A stretch of 64,000 bases of DNA from Kaistia hirudinis (GCF_014196455.1 NZ_JACIDS010000004.1:682001-746000); one strand, 5' to 3'; shown: positions 37,286 to 47,165, counted from the stretch's first letter. Numbers and translations: made by a program. Notes: generated by a model not told the origin, from the letters alone.

Positions 37286-39949
37286 TTAAATTGATCCCGC
37301 CCGCTCCCTAAGCGCCTCATAAAGCCGTCCCGGCCCGAGTAGCACGTCCTTGAGCCCTTCCCTCACTTTCGCCGAATCCAGCGCCTGCTTGCTCAGGCTC
37401 TGGTTGGCCGTGAGGGCGTCGATGATGGCGTTCATGATTTCGTTGGTCAGCGTCGGCGAATTGGAAAACTGCGCCTTGCTGTTGTTCGCAGCCTGAACGA
37501 CCAGTTCTTCGGACTCTAGCAGCTTCCCTTTCAAGACGTTGTTCACGTAGACGAGTTGATCGCCGTCGGTCGTGTCGCTTCCAAACAGGTCGTTGACCTT
37601 TGCAATGATCTCGTTCAGCAGCGCCTTCTCCTTCTCCTGAACGGCGCCGGAGCCAGCCTCATCCGCCGGGGCAAGCTTTGGCTTTTCCCCATCGCCGAGC
37701 GGCAAGGGCAGGGCGCCTTTGGTCCGGAGAACATGATGGGTCAGGGTCAGTTGCGAGACGTCGACGCCTTCTCGCTCCCGGCCGAATTCCAGCAGGGGGA
37801 TGAGGCGCTTGTAGAAGATGAAGCGCTTCTCGATCGCCGTGTTGCCGTAGTCGAATATCTGCGAAAGGAACGTGTAGAGCCGCACGAAGGCGCCCATGTC
37901 GCCCTTGAACAGGATCAAGGCGTTGATCTCGTCTTGGGCCGCCGCTTCGGCCTTGCCATCTCCGTTCGTGATCGCCGATTTCAAACGGTCCTGAGCCTGT
38001 TTGAACTTCTTCAGCAGCCGATCGGCGACGGGTTCGATGGCGGCAATTAAGTCGCCCTGTTTGGACTTCGGGTCCAGTTCGACCTTGGCGACCTGATCGA
38101 CTTCGAACTCGTCATAGTGGCCGGAAGCGTCGAGCTTGGCCCGGAGATTGAAGACGAGGTTCGGATCGGTGACGGACTCGAGTTCGGCCGTATCGTAGTA
38201 GGTCCGGAACGCTGCAAGGATTTCGTCGGAACTGTTGACGAAGTCGAGGATGTAGGTCGTGTCCTTGCCGGGATGGGCTCGGTTCAAACGGGACAGCGTC
38301 TGGACCGCCTGAATGCCGGCGAGACGTCGATCGACATACATCCCGGCCAACAGCGGCTGATCAAAGCCCGTCTGAAATTTGTTGGCGACAAGGAGAAGGT
38401 GATAGTCGTCGCCCTTGAAGGTTTCACGGATATCTCGCCCCTTCAGGCCCGGATTGAGGCCCTTGCTCGTCTCCCTGAAGGGGTCGGGACCACTTTCCGG
38501 ATCGTCGACCTCGCCCGAGAAGGCGACCATGGTGCCGATCTGATAGGCCTTGGATTTGATGTATTTGTCGATGGCGATCTGCCAGCGCACCGCCTCGACC
38601 CGGCTTCCAAGAACGACCATCGCCTTGGCTTTGCCGTCCAGCAGTCCCGCAACATTCGCCCGGAAATGCTCGACGACGATCTCGACCTTTTGGCTGATGT
38701 TGTATGGGTGCAGCCGGACCCATTTCATGATGCTCTTGAGAGCGGCGTCCCGTTCGACCTCCCGGTCGTCGATGTCCTTTCCGCCATGGGCAAGCCGGAA
38801 GGCGAGTCGATAAGGCGTGTAGTTCTTGAGGACGTCGAGGATGAATCCTTCCTCGATCGCCTGCCGCATCGAATAGACGTGGAACGGGGCCGGGAGGTTG
38901 TTCGGCCCGGCTGGTTCGGCAGGTCTCGGCACTCGACCGAACAGCTGGAGGGTCTTCGCCTTCGGGGTGGCGGTGAAGGCGACGAAGGTGATGCCCTTGT
39001 CGCTCGCCCGAGCCGACATCTGAGCGGCCAAGATGTCTTCGGCGCTGACCTCGCCGCCGTCGTTGAGGTCAATCAGTTCCTCCGGTGACAGGACCTGTTT
39101 CAGCTTTGCAGCCGTCTCGCCAGCCTGTGAGGAATGGGCTTCGTCGGCAATGACGGCGAAGGTCTTGCCCTCCGTTGCCGCCAATTCCCTGACGGCCTTC
39201 AAGGCGAAGGGGAACGTCTGAATCGTGCAAACGATGATCTTCTTGCCCTGCGATAGAGCCTCGGCGAGCTTGCCACTCTTGCTCTCGCCTTCGCTCTTGA
39301 TTGTGGCGACGACGCCGGTCGTCCGCTGGAAATCGAACAGGGCTTCCTGAAGCTGGGAATCGATGACGTTCCGATCGGAAACGACGATCACGGTCGAATA
39401 CAGCTTGCCATGGTTGGCGTCGTGCAGGTCGGCGAGGAAATGGGCGGACCATGCGATCGAGTTCGTTTTGCCGGAGCCAGCCGAATGCTGGATCAGGAAC
39501 TTGCCGCCAGCGCCTTCCTCCAGAATGGCAGCCTGCAATTTCCTTGTGGCGTCGAGCTGGTGGTAGCGGGGGAAGATGACGCTCTTGATCTGCTTCTTGT
39601 CGTTGCGCTGGGTGACGAGATAGCGGCCGAGAATTTCGAGCCAGCTTTCCCGTTCCCAGACCTCTTCCCAAAGGTAGGCCGTGCGGTGCCCATCCGGGTT
39701 CAGCGGATTGCCCTTGCCGCCATGATTGCCCTTATTGAAGGGCAGAAAGCGGGTCGCCGGACCGAGTAGCTCGGTCGCCATGTGGACTTCGGTATTGCTG
39801 ACGGCGAAATGCACCAATGCGCCGCTTGGGAAGCCCAACAGCGGCTCTGGAGCCTGCCCCTTGGGCGTCGGGTGCCGATCGAAGCGATACTGGTCTATGG
39901 CGTCCGTAACGCTCTGGGTGAAGTCCGTCTTGAGCTCGGCCGTCGCCAC
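37286..39949 (-). CDS. hsdR: Type I restriction enzyme R subunit, N-terminally truncated
   Basis: 887 aa remain of a normally ~1000+-aa motor/nuclease subunit. Intact SF2 translocase motifs: Walker [14 protein letters not shown], motif [14 protein letters not shown], motif [16 protein letters not shown] and [20 protein letters not shown] with [20 protein letters not shown]. The start is a GTG at 39949 ([14 protein letters not shown]): the ELK of the PD-ExK nuclease is kept but about the first 150 residues, including the catalytic Asp, are missing. The 5' end lies inside the truncated hsdM frame, the result of a deletion that removed the hsdM 3' part, hsdS and the hsdR 5' part. A restriction function is very unlikely. 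Confidence 0.92.
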   Translation of the reverse strand: MATAELKTDFTQSVTDAIDQYRFDRHPTPKGQAPEPLLGFPSGALVHFAVSNTEVHMATELLGPATRFLPFNKGNHGGKGNPLNPDGHRTAYLWEEVWERESWLEILGRYLVTQRNDKKQIKSVIFPRYHQLDATRKLQAAILEEGAGGKFLIQHSAGSGKTNSIAWSAHFLADLHDANHGKLYSTVIVVSDRNVIDSQLQEALFDFQRTTGVVATIKSEGESKSGKLAEALSQGKKIIVCTIQTFPFALKAVRELAATEGKTFAVIADEAHSSQAGETAAKLKQVLSPEELIDLNDGGEVSAEDILAAQMSARASDKGITFVAFTATPKAKTLQLFGRVPRPAEPAGPNNLPAPFHVYSMRQAIEEGFILDVLKNYTPYRLAFRLAHGGKDIDDREVERDAALKSIMKWVRLHPYNISQKVEIVVEHFRANVAGLLDGKAKAMVVLGSRVEAVRWQIAIDKYIKSKAYQIGTMVAFSGEVDDPESGPDPFRETSKGLNPGLKGRDIRETFKGDDYHLLLVANKFQTGFDQPLLAGMYVDRRLAGIQAVQTLSRLNRAHPGKDTTYILDFVNSSDEILAAFRTYYDTAELESVTDPNLVFNLRAKLDASGHYDEFEVDQVAKVELDPKSKQGDLIAAIEPVADRLLKKFKQAQDRLKSAITNGDGKAEAAAQDEINALILFKGDMGAFVRLYTFLSQIFDYGNTAIEKRFIFYKRLIPLLEFGREREGVDVSQLTLTHHVLRTKGALPLPLGDGEKPKLAPADEAGSGAVQEKEKALLNEIIAKVNDLFGSDTTDGDQLVYVNNVLKGKLLESEELVVQAANNSKAQFSNSPTLTNEIMNAIIDALTANQSLSKQALDSAKVREGLKDVLLGPGRLYEALRERAGSI

Positions 39950-40896
39950 GGGAAGCCCGGACCGAACCGGCCATTGAAGCCTTGGCTTTCATGCTCTTTC
40001 CGGACTTCCTTCTCGACCTTCTTCCATTCGACGCCGTAGGGCGGATTGGAGAGCATGTAGTCGAACTTGCGATAGGCATGGCCATCATCGGAGAGCGTGT
40101 TGCCGACGATGATGTTGCCGACATCCTGCCCCTTGATGAGCATGTCGGCTTTGCAGATGGCATAGGATTCGTCGTTTAGTTCCTGACCGAACATGGTCAG
40201 GCGGGCGTTCGGATTGAGCGCCTCCAGATGCTCGCCAGCGACCGACAGCATGCCGCCGGTCCCAGCCGTCGGATCATAGATCGTGCGAACCACGCCCGGC
40301 TTGGTCAGGATGTCGTCATCCTCGACGAACAGCAGATTGACCATGAGCCGGATGACCTCACGGGGCGTGAAGTGCTCGCCGGCCGTCTCATTGGAGATTT
40401 CGGCGAACTTCCGGATCAGTTCCTCGAAGGCCAGCCCCATTTGGCTGTTGTCGACCTTCTCGGGATGCAGATCGATCCCGGCGAATTTCTCAGTCACCTG
40501 ATAGAGCAGCTTGGCTTTCGCCAGACGCTCGATCTGGGCATAGAACTCGAAGCGCTCGAAAATGTCCCGGACAGCCAGCGAGAACGCTTGGATGTAGGCG
40601 AACAGGTTCTCCCGGATATGGTCCTGATCACCCATCAGGCGGCGCATATCCATCGGCGACGTGTTGTAGAAGCTCTGCCCGGCGACCCGGAGCATGAACG
40701 GCTCGGGATTGAGCCCGGCCTTCGACTTGGCCTCGAACTCGGAGAGCACGGCAACCTTGGTCGACTCAAGGACGCAATCGAGGCGACGAAGCACGGTGAA
40801 CGGCAGGATGACTTTGCCATATTCCGATTGCTTGTAGTCACCCCGGAGCAGGTCGGCGACGGACCAAATGAAGGACGAAAGGGTCTGGTGGTTCAC
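39895..40896 (-). CDS. hsdM: Type I restriction-modification M subunit, C-terminally truncated
   Basis: 333 aa of a normally ~500-aa N6-adenine methyltransferase. Present: N-terminal HsdM domain ([20 protein letters not shown]), the SAM motif [13 protein letters not shown] and catalytic motif [10 protein letters not shown]. Homology ends at [12 protein letters not shown]; the last 20 residues ([19 protein letters not shown]) are a frame-shifted read of the hsdR gene. The C-terminal domain that contacts HsdS is gone and no hsdS exists, so modification is probably lost too. Upstream of the start at 40896 there is no other R-M gene. Confidence 0.9.
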   Translation of the reverse strand: MNHQTLSSFIWSVADLLRGDYKQSEYGKVILPFTVLRRLDCVLESTKVAVLSEFEAKSKAGLNPEPFMLRVAGQSFYNTSPMDMRRLMGDQDHIRENLFAYIQAFSLAVRDIFERFEFYAQIERLAKAKLLYQVTEKFAGIDLHPEKVDNSQMGLAFEELIRKFAEISNETAGEHFTPREVIRLMVNLLFVEDDDILTKPGVVRTIYDPTAGTGGMLSVAGEHLEALNPNARLTMFGQELNDESYAICKADMLIKGQDVGNIIVGNTLSDDGHAYRKFDYMLSNPPYGVEWKKVEKEVRKEHESQGFNGRFGPGFPWRRPSSRRTSPRALRTP

Positions 40897-41043
40897 GGCG
40901 GCGAGGCTCCCGATCGCTCTTGATTCGGCTCATATGGCCAGAAGGCAACCGGGGATGGCAAGTCCGGGCGCAGCTGATCGGATGTCCGACGTAAGATCAG
41001 CGAACCATTCGGCTTAAGCCGGCGGCGCCGGGCTGATTATCCT

Positions 41044-42006
41044 CTACGACAGCGGAATTTCCGACAATGAAACTGGGACGGAGTAGCCTTTTTCGCTCAA
41101 TAGCATCTCGATACTCGCCTTCCTGCGATCAGGCTCCGACGATGGCCCAACGATCACTCTTGCGATCGGCAACTGCTTCCCGTCAAATGGATCGATCGCA
41201 ATGTAGGGTAGTAGGTAGTTATCCCGAACCTTGAATTGAATTTTTTTGTCTGGAAGTTTCTTAGTAGAAAAACCGTTCCTTGGGATTCCAAAAACCATAC
41301 GAAATTCTCGTTCTTCATGAAATGAAGGATGTTTCAATACAGGTTTTACGGTCACATAGGGCATGAATAGATTATCAATTGAAGTCTTATCTCCTTCAAA
41401 CGATACTTTCTTTCCGGACAATGATTCAATCATTGTTTCTATCATCGTTGGAACAGCTTTACGAAACATATCGAGAGAAGAAGCGATCTCGGAATATTGA
41501 CTGTCCGTTGTCCCATATACTACGTCACCAAACATTGATCCCGATGTCTTATAATTCTGCCCTTGTCGACGCCACATCTTTTTTAGCTTTTTGGTGTCAA
41601 AGACTATAGCCACCCCGCCGTCGCCATAGCTCCTCCATTGGCTAAGAAGTCCATGTTCTGCGCTGTGTTGCGTCTCTGCTCGACAGAATGACGTAACGAA
41701 AAGTGGACTGAGCCGATTCGAGACTAGCCTGATCGATGATAGGAGATTGCTGGTCTCTTTATCGCACAGGTCCTTCATTTCGAAATTATTCGTCATTAAA
41801 CTGGCGTTTTGTAATTCAACAAATCGTCTTTCGAATTCTTGCGACATCATAGGTCGTATTATTTCATCGGCATATATAAGTTCCTTACGGTCATTCATGA
41901 ATTCTATATGAGAAGCATGAATATTGTTAGATTCAACAATTCCTAACAATCCTCGGATGCTTGTGTAGTGGAAAAGTTCTTTTGGGTCTTTGGTTTTATC
42001 GTCCAT
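41044..42006 (-). CDS. DUF2971-domain protein
   Basis: 320 aa. Family hallmarks are visible: LFHYTSIRGLLGIVESNNIH at the N-terminus, HIEFMNDRKEL, FVTSFCRAETQHSAEHGLLS followed by QWRSYGDGGVAIVFD, and HPSFHEEREFRMVFG. DUF2971 proteins are of unknown molecular function and often lie in genomic islands and near defence genes. Its base composition is clearly lower in GC than the chromosome, as for the rest of the island centre. It is a single gene between hsdM and the divergent recombinase; a role in phage defence is speculation. Confidence 0.85.
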   Translation of the reverse strand: MDDKTKDPKELFHYTSIRGLLGIVESNNIHASHIEFMNDRKELIYADEIIRPMMSQEFERRFVELQNASLMTNNFEMKDLCDKETSNLLSSIRLVSNRLSPLFVTSFCRAETQHSAEHGLLSQWRSYGDGGVAIVFDTKKLKKMWRRQGQNYKTSGSMFGDVVYGTTDSQYSEIASSLDMFRKAVPTMIETMIESLSGKKVSFEGDKTSIDNLFMPYVTVKPVLKHPSFHEEREFRMVFGIPRNGFSTKKLPDKKIQFKVRDNYLLPYIAIDPFDGKQLPIARVIVGPSSEPDRRKASIEMLLSEKGYSVPVSLSEIPLS

Positions 42007-42177
42007 GCTCAGCCAGCCTTTGGGTCTTCATTTTAGAGTCAGCTGTCATCGTAGGCCCTACCCCTCGATCAGGGTAGCGACGGCGATCAGGCATTTGCAA
42101 AAACGAAGGTATTTGAGATCAGCCCCGCCGGCACGGAAAACTAGCCGAAAGGCCGTGTCCAAAATTCTTGAAACAGT

Positions 42178-42226
42178 CTCTCGAAATTAGTACTCTCGAA
42201 ACGTGACAGTGGACGGGTTTCGAGAG
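42178..42226. promoter_or_regulatory. Putative recombination/operator site of the serine recombinase
   Basis: Three copies of a 9-bp element lie just before the recombinase gene: CTCTCGAAA at 42178-42186 and 42193-42201, and its inverse TTTCGAGAG at 42218-42226. Resolvases usually bind repeated inverted sites immediately upstream of their own gene, for recombination and autoregulation. Confidence 0.5.
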
Positions 42227-42236
42227 GGCGGCTCCT

Positions 42237-42806
42237 TTGAAGATCGGCTATGCACGTGTTTCAACGGCGGATCAGTCCTTGGGCCTTCAACAGCAGGCGC
42301 TGGAGCGGGAAGGCGCTGAACGAATCTTTGTCGAGACGGCATCGGGCGCACAGCGGGATCGCCCTGAACTCGCCAAGGCGCTGGCGTTCCTCCGCTCTGG
42401 CGACACGCTGATTGTCTGGAAGCTGGACCGGCTTGGCCGTTCGCTGCGGCAGCTGATTGATACGGTCGAGGCTTTGAACGAACGGGGTGTCGAATTCCGA
42501 TCTATCACGGAGAATCTTGAGACCGGGACCCCCGGCGGGAAACTCATCTTCCATGTCTTTGGAGCGCTCGCCGAATGGGAACGGTCGTTGATCAAGGAAC
42601 GGACCATGGCGGGTCTTAAGGCGGCCAAGGAGGCGGGGAAGGTTGGCGGACGGCCTCGGGCTCTCTCGGAAGCCGATCTTGCCGCAGCGAGAGCGCTATT
42701 GGCCGATCCGGCTATTACCGTGAAGGAGGTCGCCGATCGGCTCGGCGTGTCCCAGCCAACCCTGTATCGGTATCTGCCGGCAGCAAAGGACCAAGCGAGG
42801 GCGTGA
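42237..42806 (+). CDS. Serine recombinase (Tn3 resolvase/DNA-invertase family)
   Basis: 189 aa, small serine recombinase. N-terminal catalytic domain: IGYARVSTADQSLGLQQQAL with the nucleophile Ser in RVST, LIVWKLDRLGRSLRQLIDTV with the catalytic Arg, and SITENLETGTPGGKLIFHV. The C-terminal HTH Hin-type domain reads TVKEVADRLGVSQPTLYRYL. Start is a TTG at 42237 preceded by GAGGGCGG. It is preceded by an array of 9-bp inverted elements. No transposase or invertible segment is evident; it may be a remnant of a Tn3-type element or a stability function of the island. Confidence 0.92.
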   Translation: MKIGYARVSTADQSLGLQQQALEREGAERIFVETASGAQRDRPELAKALAFLRSGDTLIVWKLDRLGRSLRQLIDTVEALNERGVEFRSITENLETGTPGGKLIFHVFGALAEWERSLIKERTMAGLKAAKEAGKVGGRPRALSEADLAAARALLADPAITVKEVADRLGVSQPTLYRYLPAAKDQARA

Positions 42807-42810
42807 GGGC

Positions 42811-43221
42811 GTGAATCAACGGAGAAGAGCCGGCTGCATTCAGCGGCGGTTCGCCGTCGATGGCATGGTCTATCTGTTTGAGGCCGCACCCGGCTCCGCC
42901 GTCACCTTTCGGATTGTTTCGGGCGGCACGAGGAAGCGCCGCTACAATCCACACTTCTGGTTTGATGATGAGGATGTCGTCTCGATCGAGGATGGCGACT
43001 TCCTCCGCTCGGCGATCCCGTTATTCCGTTCAGTGAAGGCGATCCTTATCGATTGGGTCTTTAGCCAGCGGCCGTTCGGATTTCGGATCGAACCCTCTAC
43101 CGATCGCAAGGAGCCGATCTATCGTTGGATGGCACATCGGCTGGGCAGGAGCCTACATGGACAATATTCCATGGTTGAGGAGCAAGAAGCGTTCTATTTC
43201 TATCGAAGCGCTGGCTCTTGA
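42811..43221 (+). CDS. Hypothetical protein
   Basis: 136 aa, not recognised. Start GTG at 42811, four bases after the recombinase stop, so probably co-transcribed. Basic N-terminus (MNQRRRAGCIQRRF) then a mixed alpha/beta sequence with acidic FDDEDVVSIEDGD and the stretch RFAVDGMVYLFEAAPGS. No signal peptide or membrane segment. The C-terminus is aromatic (EEQEAFYFYRSAGS). Confidence 0.6.
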   Translation: MNQRRRAGCIQRRFAVDGMVYLFEAAPGSAVTFRIVSGGTRKRRYNPHFWFDDEDVVSIEDGDFLRSAIPLFRSVKAILIDWVFSQRPFGFRIEPSTDRKEPIYRWMAHRLGRSLHGQYSMVEEQEAFYFYRSAGS

Positions 43222-43273
43222 ATCAGACATAGCCAATGGTATGCGGGGCTCGCTCGCCCCGTTGAGGAGGACC

Positions 43274-43483
43274 ATGAACACCTTAACACAAGACGATTAT
43301 CGTCGACGATTGTCCGAATTCGTCACAAAGGAAGAGGCAAAGCGGCCCCTTGGGAAGCGGCCGCAAGGCTTCTTTGGCCATTGGGGTTTCTACACACATT
43401 GCCAGGTCGAGTTTGATGGCGCTCTCGCACGAGAGGACATTGAAGTCCTTAGTCCGACGGGAGAGACAACATATGAGAAATGA
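43274..43483 (+). CDS. Small hypothetical protein
   Basis: 69 aa from the ATG at 43274, preceded by GAGGAGG six to ten bases upstream; a longer frame from 43157 overlaps the previous gene. The product MNTLTQDDYRRRLSEFVTKE... is charged and soluble, with a central GFFGHWGFYTHCQVEFDG segment. No family recognised. It lies 52 bp after the preceding hypothetical gene. Confidence 0.6.
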   Translation: MNTLTQDDYRRRLSEFVTKEEAKRPLGKRPQGFFGHWGFYTHCQVEFDGALAREDIEVLSPTGETTYEK

Positions 43484-43824
43484 AGCTCTCCATCACATGA
43501 ATGCGGTATGGCCCAACAGCTAGCTGAGCAGAGCGTTCTGGCCTTCGCTCGACATTGAACACCGAGTTCAGCCGTCCTCCGTCGACTAGAGCCCACTGTT
43601 TTGGACCGTGGCCGCCAAGGGCATGGCACGTGCCGAGGCCGACGTAAACCCGGATTTCAGGAGTCTGGCTGCAGCGTCCCGCCGCTGTCTATCTCATCTT
43701 CATTGCTGATCGAATATTTTATTGTTTCAACTGTTATGTTATATTACAGCATGATATCATAACCTGATATCGATCGTGATTAATATAGTGTTAATGTATT
43801 CCAATTTTTGGATTTGATGCGACG
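43484..43824. other. Island intergenic DNA, composition boundary
   Basis: No gene recognised. The first ~190 bp are chromosome-like in GC; from about 43690 the sequence becomes strongly AT-rich and stays so to about 44900. Confidence 0.35.
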
Positions 43825-44220
43825 TCATCGACGTTTTCGAGATAGACGATAACCGTTATCCGTCGCCCAGCGCAGCTTCTCAGCCTCTGACAGGGTACGA
43901 CCTGTGATAGCTCCGCCGAAATTACCGCCGAACGTTCTAAGTCTTTGCGTTCGGTGCCCGCCAAATCGATTTTGGCTGTATCCTCGCAGATCGGGGGGGA
44001 ATTCGACAACCCGCTTAGGTTTGGGGGTGTCTGCCGATTCGATGACATTTCTTATAGTCGATATATTCAAGTAATAAATCGATATGCGTCGGATTTTTAG
44101 ATTAAATAGAGTCTTATTATCTATTATCCACATTAGGTAATTTTGAGGGATATCAATCCATTTCTTTTGTCTGTATTTTTTTCCGACTTCGCATATTGAT
44201 AGGCTGAAGTCTGTATCCAT
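43825..44220 (-). CDS. Small protein with DUF3820-like N-terminus
   Basis: 131 aa. The segment EVGKKYRQKKWIDIPQNYLM (residues ~11-30) resembles the short GKYKGxxxxDxPxDYLxWLL module of DUF3820/exonuclease-associated proteins. The rest (Lys/Arg-rich, RLSRKRR C-terminus) is not recognised. Low GC, no good ribosome site; the C-terminal part differs in composition from the N-terminal part, so it may be a chimera or decayed gene. Confidence 0.4.
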   Translation of the reverse strand: MDTDFSLSICEVGKKYRQKKWIDIPQNYLMWIIDNKTLFNLKIRRISIYYLNISTIRNVIESADTPKPKRVVEFPPDLRGYSQNRFGGHRTQRLRTFGGNFGGAITGRTLSEAEKLRWATDNGYRLSRKRR

Positions 44221-45252
44221 ACGAATATGTAGTGCTCGTTGAGCGTGATAAAGAATATCTGGTCAAAAACTATTATATTGTGATAATATCCATAATATAT
44301 AATCTGTAGGAATGTCGGACCAATTTTTTCCCTTGTAACGACCAAAAGGGCATTTGCTGATTGTGCTAGATTTTGTCATTTTAATTATGATAAGATAGAA
44401 AAGTACGTTCGAATGAACGAAGTGAATTCGTGTTCTCGAAGAGAACGAGGTTACATTTTATTTGGAAAAATTGTCTAGTATCATAATGTTTATTATCGAT
44501 ATGATTCCGTATTCGGGTTTTCTAAATTAATGTTTGTTAAAAGATCTTCATAATGATTTATATTTAATTCAATGAAGCGATCCTCCGGCTCGCCTTCGGA
44601 CCTTTCGGTCCTCAGTGTCTATGAATGAATTATTTGTATGTTCTAAATATTTCAATTATGACTCACTTATAGCACAGAAACGAAGTAAAATCAAGTGTGT
44701 TGTGGCTATGATTGGTTTGTTTGTTGAAATCTATGTAATATAAAGTTCAGTCATAATAGATGATATCACGGTTATATAGATTTATTATATAATGTATCGC
44801 TATTTTAATATATAAATACGGTGGTAATATGCGTATTAACTGGCGCAATATTCATTCTGTATGAAAATAATAGTATAAATTGAACTAAGGTTATTTGAAG
44901 ATGGCTTCTCGATAATTGACAGGAAGCAGATTGCTCTCCCGTAGAGATTTTGGCTCTCGGAAGACGGTTAGGTTATCGTGCTCTGTGCATTGTGGCTCGC
45001 CGCTGCGCCGACGGTATTGTTCCCGATGGGGCATTCACGCAGTGCCGACAGCGAGCCGTCCTGAGCGGCATGTCAGCGGTGCCACGATTGATGCAATTCG
45101 TGGACCTCCTCCGCTTCGACCAATTCGACTAAGGCAGGCCAGAATTAGCTCGAATTCGTTTCCAGCATCTTCTTATTGTCTTTCTTCCCGTTGTGCCTCC
45201 CATCAAACATAGAATGCTCGGGCACTTAGACAGTTAGGCGTGACCCTGGAAT
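44221..45252. other. AT-rich island segment without recognised genes
   Basis: About 1 kb, very AT-rich to about 44900, then more balanced. It contains hairpins, e.g. CGTTC-GAAT-GAACG at 44406-44419, GTTCTC-GAA-GAGAAC at 44432-44446 and GGACC-TTTC-GGTCC at 44598-44611. Frames up to ~98 codons (44916-45212) lack ribosome sites and recognisable sequence. A small RNA, a replication or transfer origin, or simple decay are all possible. Confidence 0.4.
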
Positions 45253-45621
45253 CTACAGATTCTGCTGGGAAGCGGCTTTCTCTGCGATCGAAATTAGCAT
45301 GTCGATCCATTCGTCGGGAAGCTGGTTGGCGACTGCGTTGAGCCGTATGAGCAAGCGGCGGCGGTCGGACGGCTGGCTCGGATTTGGCTGTGCATCCCAA
45401 CCGGCGAGAAAGTTAGGCGAGGCATCCAACGCATAGGCTAGGGCGATCATAATCTCGAAATTCGGCCGGTTCACGCCCGTTTCAAGCTTACTGAGCGTCA
45501 CGGACGAGATGTCAGCCTTCGCCACGACTTCATCCTGCGTAAGGCCGGCCATGGATCGGGCCGCCTTTAGGCGGTCCGGCAACTGTTCGGCGGCAATGCG
45601 TGCTCGTTCTCTCGGGCTCAT
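45253..45621 (-). CDS. XRE-family HTH DNA-binding protein
   Basis: 122 aa from the ATG at 45621 (MSPRERARIAAEQLPDRLKA); a longer frame to 45651 is less likely. The Cro/C1-type HTH is clear: LTQDEVVAKADISSVTLSKL ending ETGVNRPNFEIMIALAYAL, residues ~25-70. The C-terminal half is helical and ends EWIDMLISIAEKAASQQNL. It is divergent from the zinc-ribbon protein gene (45786), so the 165-bp gap between is probably its operator region, and it may be the island's repressor. Confidence 0.87.
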   Translation of the reverse strand: MSPRERARIAAEQLPDRLKAARSMAGLTQDEVVAKADISSVTLSKLETGVNRPNFEIMIALAYALDASPNFLAGWDAQPNPSQPSDRRRLLIRLNAVANQLPDEWIDMLISIAEKAASQQNL

Positions 45622-45785
45622 TCTCCATCTATGGGGACAAAGCGAGAGCACTGAGTATATCCAGACATACCAGTTTTCTCTTGAAAGTGGTATATATGGA
45701 CGGTAATCCAGTTGTGGTTCGTCCGGACGGATGGGAACCCGTTGACGGCAAGTCAGCCGCAGCGTTTCGACTGGCGAGGGGGACT

Positions 45786-46106
45786 ATGAGCACGGCATCG
45801 TCTGGTACTGTCGAATGCCCGTATTGCTCGGGCGAGATTTCGCCCAAGGCAAAGAAATGCCGGCATTGCGGAGAGATCCTTGATCCACAAATGCGGGAGA
45901 TGGAGCTGCTGAAGAATCAGCGAACAGCCCCTCCGCCCGTCTATATGAATGCCGGTGGGGGAGGTGGAGCCGCCGGCGGATATGCGGCGCCCTTGCGTCG
46001 GTTTCCGCACGTCCTGCACATTATTATATGCCTGATAACCGGCGGACTATGGTTCCCCGTTTATGTCCTTCTGTATCTGTTCAGGAACAAGCAATATTAT
46101 ATATGA
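45786..46106 (+). CDS. Zinc-ribbon protein with C-terminal membrane segment
   Basis: 106 aa from the ATG at 45786, which has GAGGGGG upstream; ATGs at 45696 and 45600 give longer forms. The zinc ribbon is ECPYCSGEISPKAKKCRHCG (two CxxC pairs). A Gly-rich linker follows and then a hydrophobic hairpin-like stretch IIICLITGGLWFPVYVLLYL with a basic RNKQYYI tail. This architecture resembles small phage-related membrane proteins including superinfection-immunity-type proteins. Divergent from an XRE repressor gene. Function unproven. Confidence 0.65.
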   Translation: MSTASSGTVECPYCSGEISPKAKKCRHCGEILDPQMREMELLKNQRTAPPPVYMNAGGGGGAAGGYAAPLRRFPHVLHIIICLITGGLWFPVYVLLYLFRNKQYYI

Positions 46107-46187
46107 ATATATATCAAATATAGCATAAATTGGTGCGCTCGAAGACAAAATTTAGCGCACTAAAAACTTTATATATTGGAAGCGGAA

Positions 46188-47165
46188 CTATAGCAACTTC
46201 TTTGAGACCTCTTCTGGGCGAATATGAGTGTATCTGAAGAGCATTCGAAGGTCCTTATGACCGCTGATCAGGGCGACCTCGGGGACGGATAACCCTTGCT
46301 CAAAGAAGCGGCTGATAGCCTCATGGCGCAGGTTATGAAACCTCAAATCAGACAGAGCGGCTCGGCGGGTCATGCGCTCCCAAGCACGGCCGACTGTGCC
46401 AGCCTTTATCGGAAACACGTAGCTGGCAGAGCGATCCAACTGGCGTAAAATACACTTAGCTCGGGAGCTAAGCGGGACGTCACGTCGATCCCCATTTTTC
46501 GTGATAGGCAAACGGGCGACGCCTCTCTCGAAATCGACATGATCCCACCGGAGCGCCAGCAGTTCGCCTCGCCGCATTCCGGTTTCTATGGCTATTTCGA
46601 CGAGTGGACGCAAATACGGTGGGCTATGTCCGATTGCGTCATTGATAGCCTCGATATCCGACAGCTCGAGTCGGCGCTGTCTCGCACGTCCGGCAGGCGG
46701 CTTTTTTACACCGGCCAACGGATTCCTGCCCAATGGGACGCCCCATTCGTTTCGTGCGACTTCGAAGCAATGGCTTAGTAGTGCCAGCTCTCTTCGGACG
46801 GTGCCCGTCTTGACTTGCGTCAATCTTTCGTTGCGATAGGCGGCGACAGAGGCGCTTGTGACCTTAGACAGTTTGGTCCGTGCGAGGGCATGGCGTCTCA
46901 GAACGGCGAGCTTATAGCGCTCTCGATCGCCGCTTCGCTTAGTGCAAGTGATCGTCTGTTCGTATCGGTCGAGCAGGTTGCCGACGGTCATGTTCCCGAG
47001 GCGGCCCGCTCCGGGATCAACTTCCCGGCGATCAATTTCTCGTTCCCGTTCCCTCGACCATTCAACCGCTGCGACTTTGGAGCCGAACGACTTCGTTAGG
47101 CTTGGATAGCCCGCCTTGCGGATCTGAGCGTGCCATTTGGTTCCACGCTTTCGGATAGTAGCCAT
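46188..47165 (-). CDS. Tyrosine-type site-specific integrase
   Basis: 325 aa phage/island integrase. An N-terminal arm-binding domain (MATIRKRGTKWHAQIRKAGY) and SAM-like core-binding domain precede the catalytic domain with Arg in ETGMRRGELLALRW, His-x-x-Arg in LRFHNLRHEAISRF, SGHKD and the nucleophile Tyr in FRYTHI. It sits at the right end of the island, pointing inward from attR, 134 bp from the repeat. Upstream lie paired TGTGCC repeats (probable arm sites), and beyond attR the displaced host tRNA promoter reads into it. Confidence 0.95.
   Translation of the reverse strand: MATIRKRGTKWHAQIRKAGYPSLTKSFGSKVAAVEWSREREREIDRREVDPGAGRLGNMTVGNLLDRYEQTITCTKRSGDRERYKLAVLRRHALARTKLSKVTSASVAAYRNERLTQVKTGTVRRELALLSHCFEVARNEWGVPLGRNPLAGVKKPPAGRARQRRLELSDIEAINDAIGHSPPYLRPLVEIAIETGMRRGELLALRWDHVDFERGVARLPITKNGDRRDVPLSSRAKCILRQLDRSASYVFPIKAGTVGRAWERMTRRAALSDLRFHNLRHEAISRFFEQGLSVPEVALISGHKDLRMLFRYTHIRPEEVSKKLL

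Noticed and set aside
44916-45212. 98-codon plus-strand frame near the XRE gene
   Set aside because: No ribosome site, Ser/Arg-rich composition, no recognisable family.
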